DNA from: Candidatus Cloacimonadota bacterium
GTDB taxonomy: Bacteria > Cloacimonadota > Cloacimonadia > Cloacimonadales > Cloacimonadaceae
Assembly: GCA_017996595.1 (NCBI GenBank)
Contig: JAGOGT010000079.1
Span: 1 to 6,048 of the forward strand
Length of the DNA: 6,048 nucleotides
Reading direction: 5' to 3'
Shown here: positions 5,759-6,048 of the stretch, piece by piece
Layout of the letters: each line of letters begins with the position of its first letter
Numbering within the stretch: position 1 is the first letter of the stretch
Translations under genes and position numbers: made by a program
Notes under the pieces: model-generated
Seen by the model: only the letters and a program-made list of their open reading frames with translations
Databases searched by the model: none
Told to the model about the DNA's origin: nothing

Positions 5759-5765
5759 GGGAGGA
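5759..5765 (+). promoter_or_regulatory. Ribosome binding site of the secreted-protein gene
   Basis: GGGAGGA lies 3 nt before ATG 5769 and 12 nt before ATG 5778, both in frame. Spacing is a little short for the first and long for the second. It excludes the in-frame ATG at 5751, which precedes it. Confidence 0.6.
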
Positions 5766-5768
5766 AAG

Positions 5769-6048
5769 ATGAACCGGATGAAGCTATTTGTTATAACGCT
5801 ATTAGCTATAGCCCCACTATGCCTTATTGCCCAAAACAACATGCCCCTGCTTACGATGATGGAAGGGGAATTCCCCGGAGCTGCATTGGGACATTCTATC
5901 TGCAGTATGGATTTCAATGGTGATGGTTTGAAAGACCTGGTGGCCTTGGAGAAACACTGGAATCCCAATGATACTCTGCATATGAGCCAGCAGTTTGGCC
6001 GGATCCGCTTTTATTGGGGAGGTACAGCTTTCGATAATGAAGCAGATT
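5769..6048 (+). CDS. Secreted FG-GAP/VCBS-repeat protein (partial, N-terminus)
   Basis: An open frame of 93 codons runs off the window end. Residues 1-21 are a signal peptide: a short basic N-region (MNRMK), a hydrophobic core (about 6-20) and probable cleavage after A21 (LIA|QNN). C18 is not in a proper lipobox. Residues 39-58 hold ALGHSICSMDFNGDGLKDLV, in which D48-x-N50-G-D52-G-x-x-D56 is the calcium-binding loop typical of FG-GAP/VCBS beta-propeller blades. A second blade seems to begin near FYWGG at about 81-85. Such proteins are exported and often serve as surface or adhesion-related beta-propellers; substrate and role cannot be told from this part. The start is taken as ATG 5769; ATG 5778 is possible. 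It is divergent from rpsU and not obviously linked to it. The rest, including any C-terminal sorting domain, is outside the window. Confidence 0.8.
   Translation, partial: MNRMKLFVITLLAIAPLCLIAQNNMPLLTMMEGEFPGAALGHSICSMDFNGDGLKDLVALEKHWNPNDTLHMSQQFGRIRFYWGGTAFDNEAD

Larger units (their letters stand above)
4975..5768. other. Divergent intergenic region without a convincing gene
   Basis: About 790 bp separate the rpsU promoter from the rightward CDS. No open frame here has a recognisable product plus a ribosome binding site. It holds four structured blocks, listed separately: 5009-5106, 5131-5298, 5335-5387 and 5569-5723. The stretch 5388-5568 shows no structure of note apart from AAGGCCATA at 5517-5525, repeated directly at 5671-5679. 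Confidence 0.7.

Noticed and set aside
5642..5968. Minus-strand open frame of 108 codons
   Set aside because: It is opposite the secreted-protein CDS, which has a signal peptide, a ribosome binding site and a calcium-loop motif.

Overview
The window is bacterial chromosomal DNA carrying a leftward (minus-strand) housekeeping cluster, rpsU - cvpA - mutS2 - dnaG, and the start of one rightward gene for a secreted FG-GAP/VCBS-type protein. I infer a bacterium of the FCB superphylum, possibly Cloacimonadota. The reasons are the moderate GC, TTG starts, a dnaG without a Shine-Dalgarno site, a GAATGAA-type heptad spacer repeat, and a secreted DxNGDGxxD repeat protein. The assignment is tentative: no marker here is diagnostic.

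Layout by coordinate. 1-1466 (-): DnaG primase, missing only its extreme C-terminus at the window edge. 1467-1736: a 270-bp intercistronic gap holding a 166-bp nested inverted repeat and a tandem heptad repeat. 1737-4079 (-): complete MutS2. 4083-4610 (-): CvpA-family membrane protein, 3 nt before mutS2 and in the same frame. 4627-4700: two hairpins, each followed by a T-run on the minus strand, read as tandem leaky terminators. 4700-4906 (-): ribosomal protein bS21, with a Shine-Dalgarno site and a TTGACA promoter upstream. 4975-5768: a divergent intergenic region with no convincing gene, filled with structured repeats. 5769-6048 (+): N-terminus of the secreted protein.

The gene order resembles the macromolecular-synthesis operon of Proteobacteria (rpsU-dnaG-rpoD), but with cvpA and mutS2, which neighbour each other in Firmicutes, placed between rpsU and dnaG. 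S21 (translation initiation) would be made abundantly. The terminators would reduce transcription into cvpA, mutS2 and dnaG, and the structured element plus missing Shine-Dalgarno site would further set primase level apart.

The most unusual content is non-coding. Two copies of a ~166-bp element, at 1517-1682 and 5131-5298, fold on paper into a cloverleaf: an outer stem, then left, middle and right arms meeting at a four-way junction with no unpaired bases. Differences between the copies include several that preserve pairing. Two other nested palindromes in the divergent region (5009-5106 and 5569-5723) can each fold in two mutually exclusive ways. All of this is hand pairing; no folding or database search was run.
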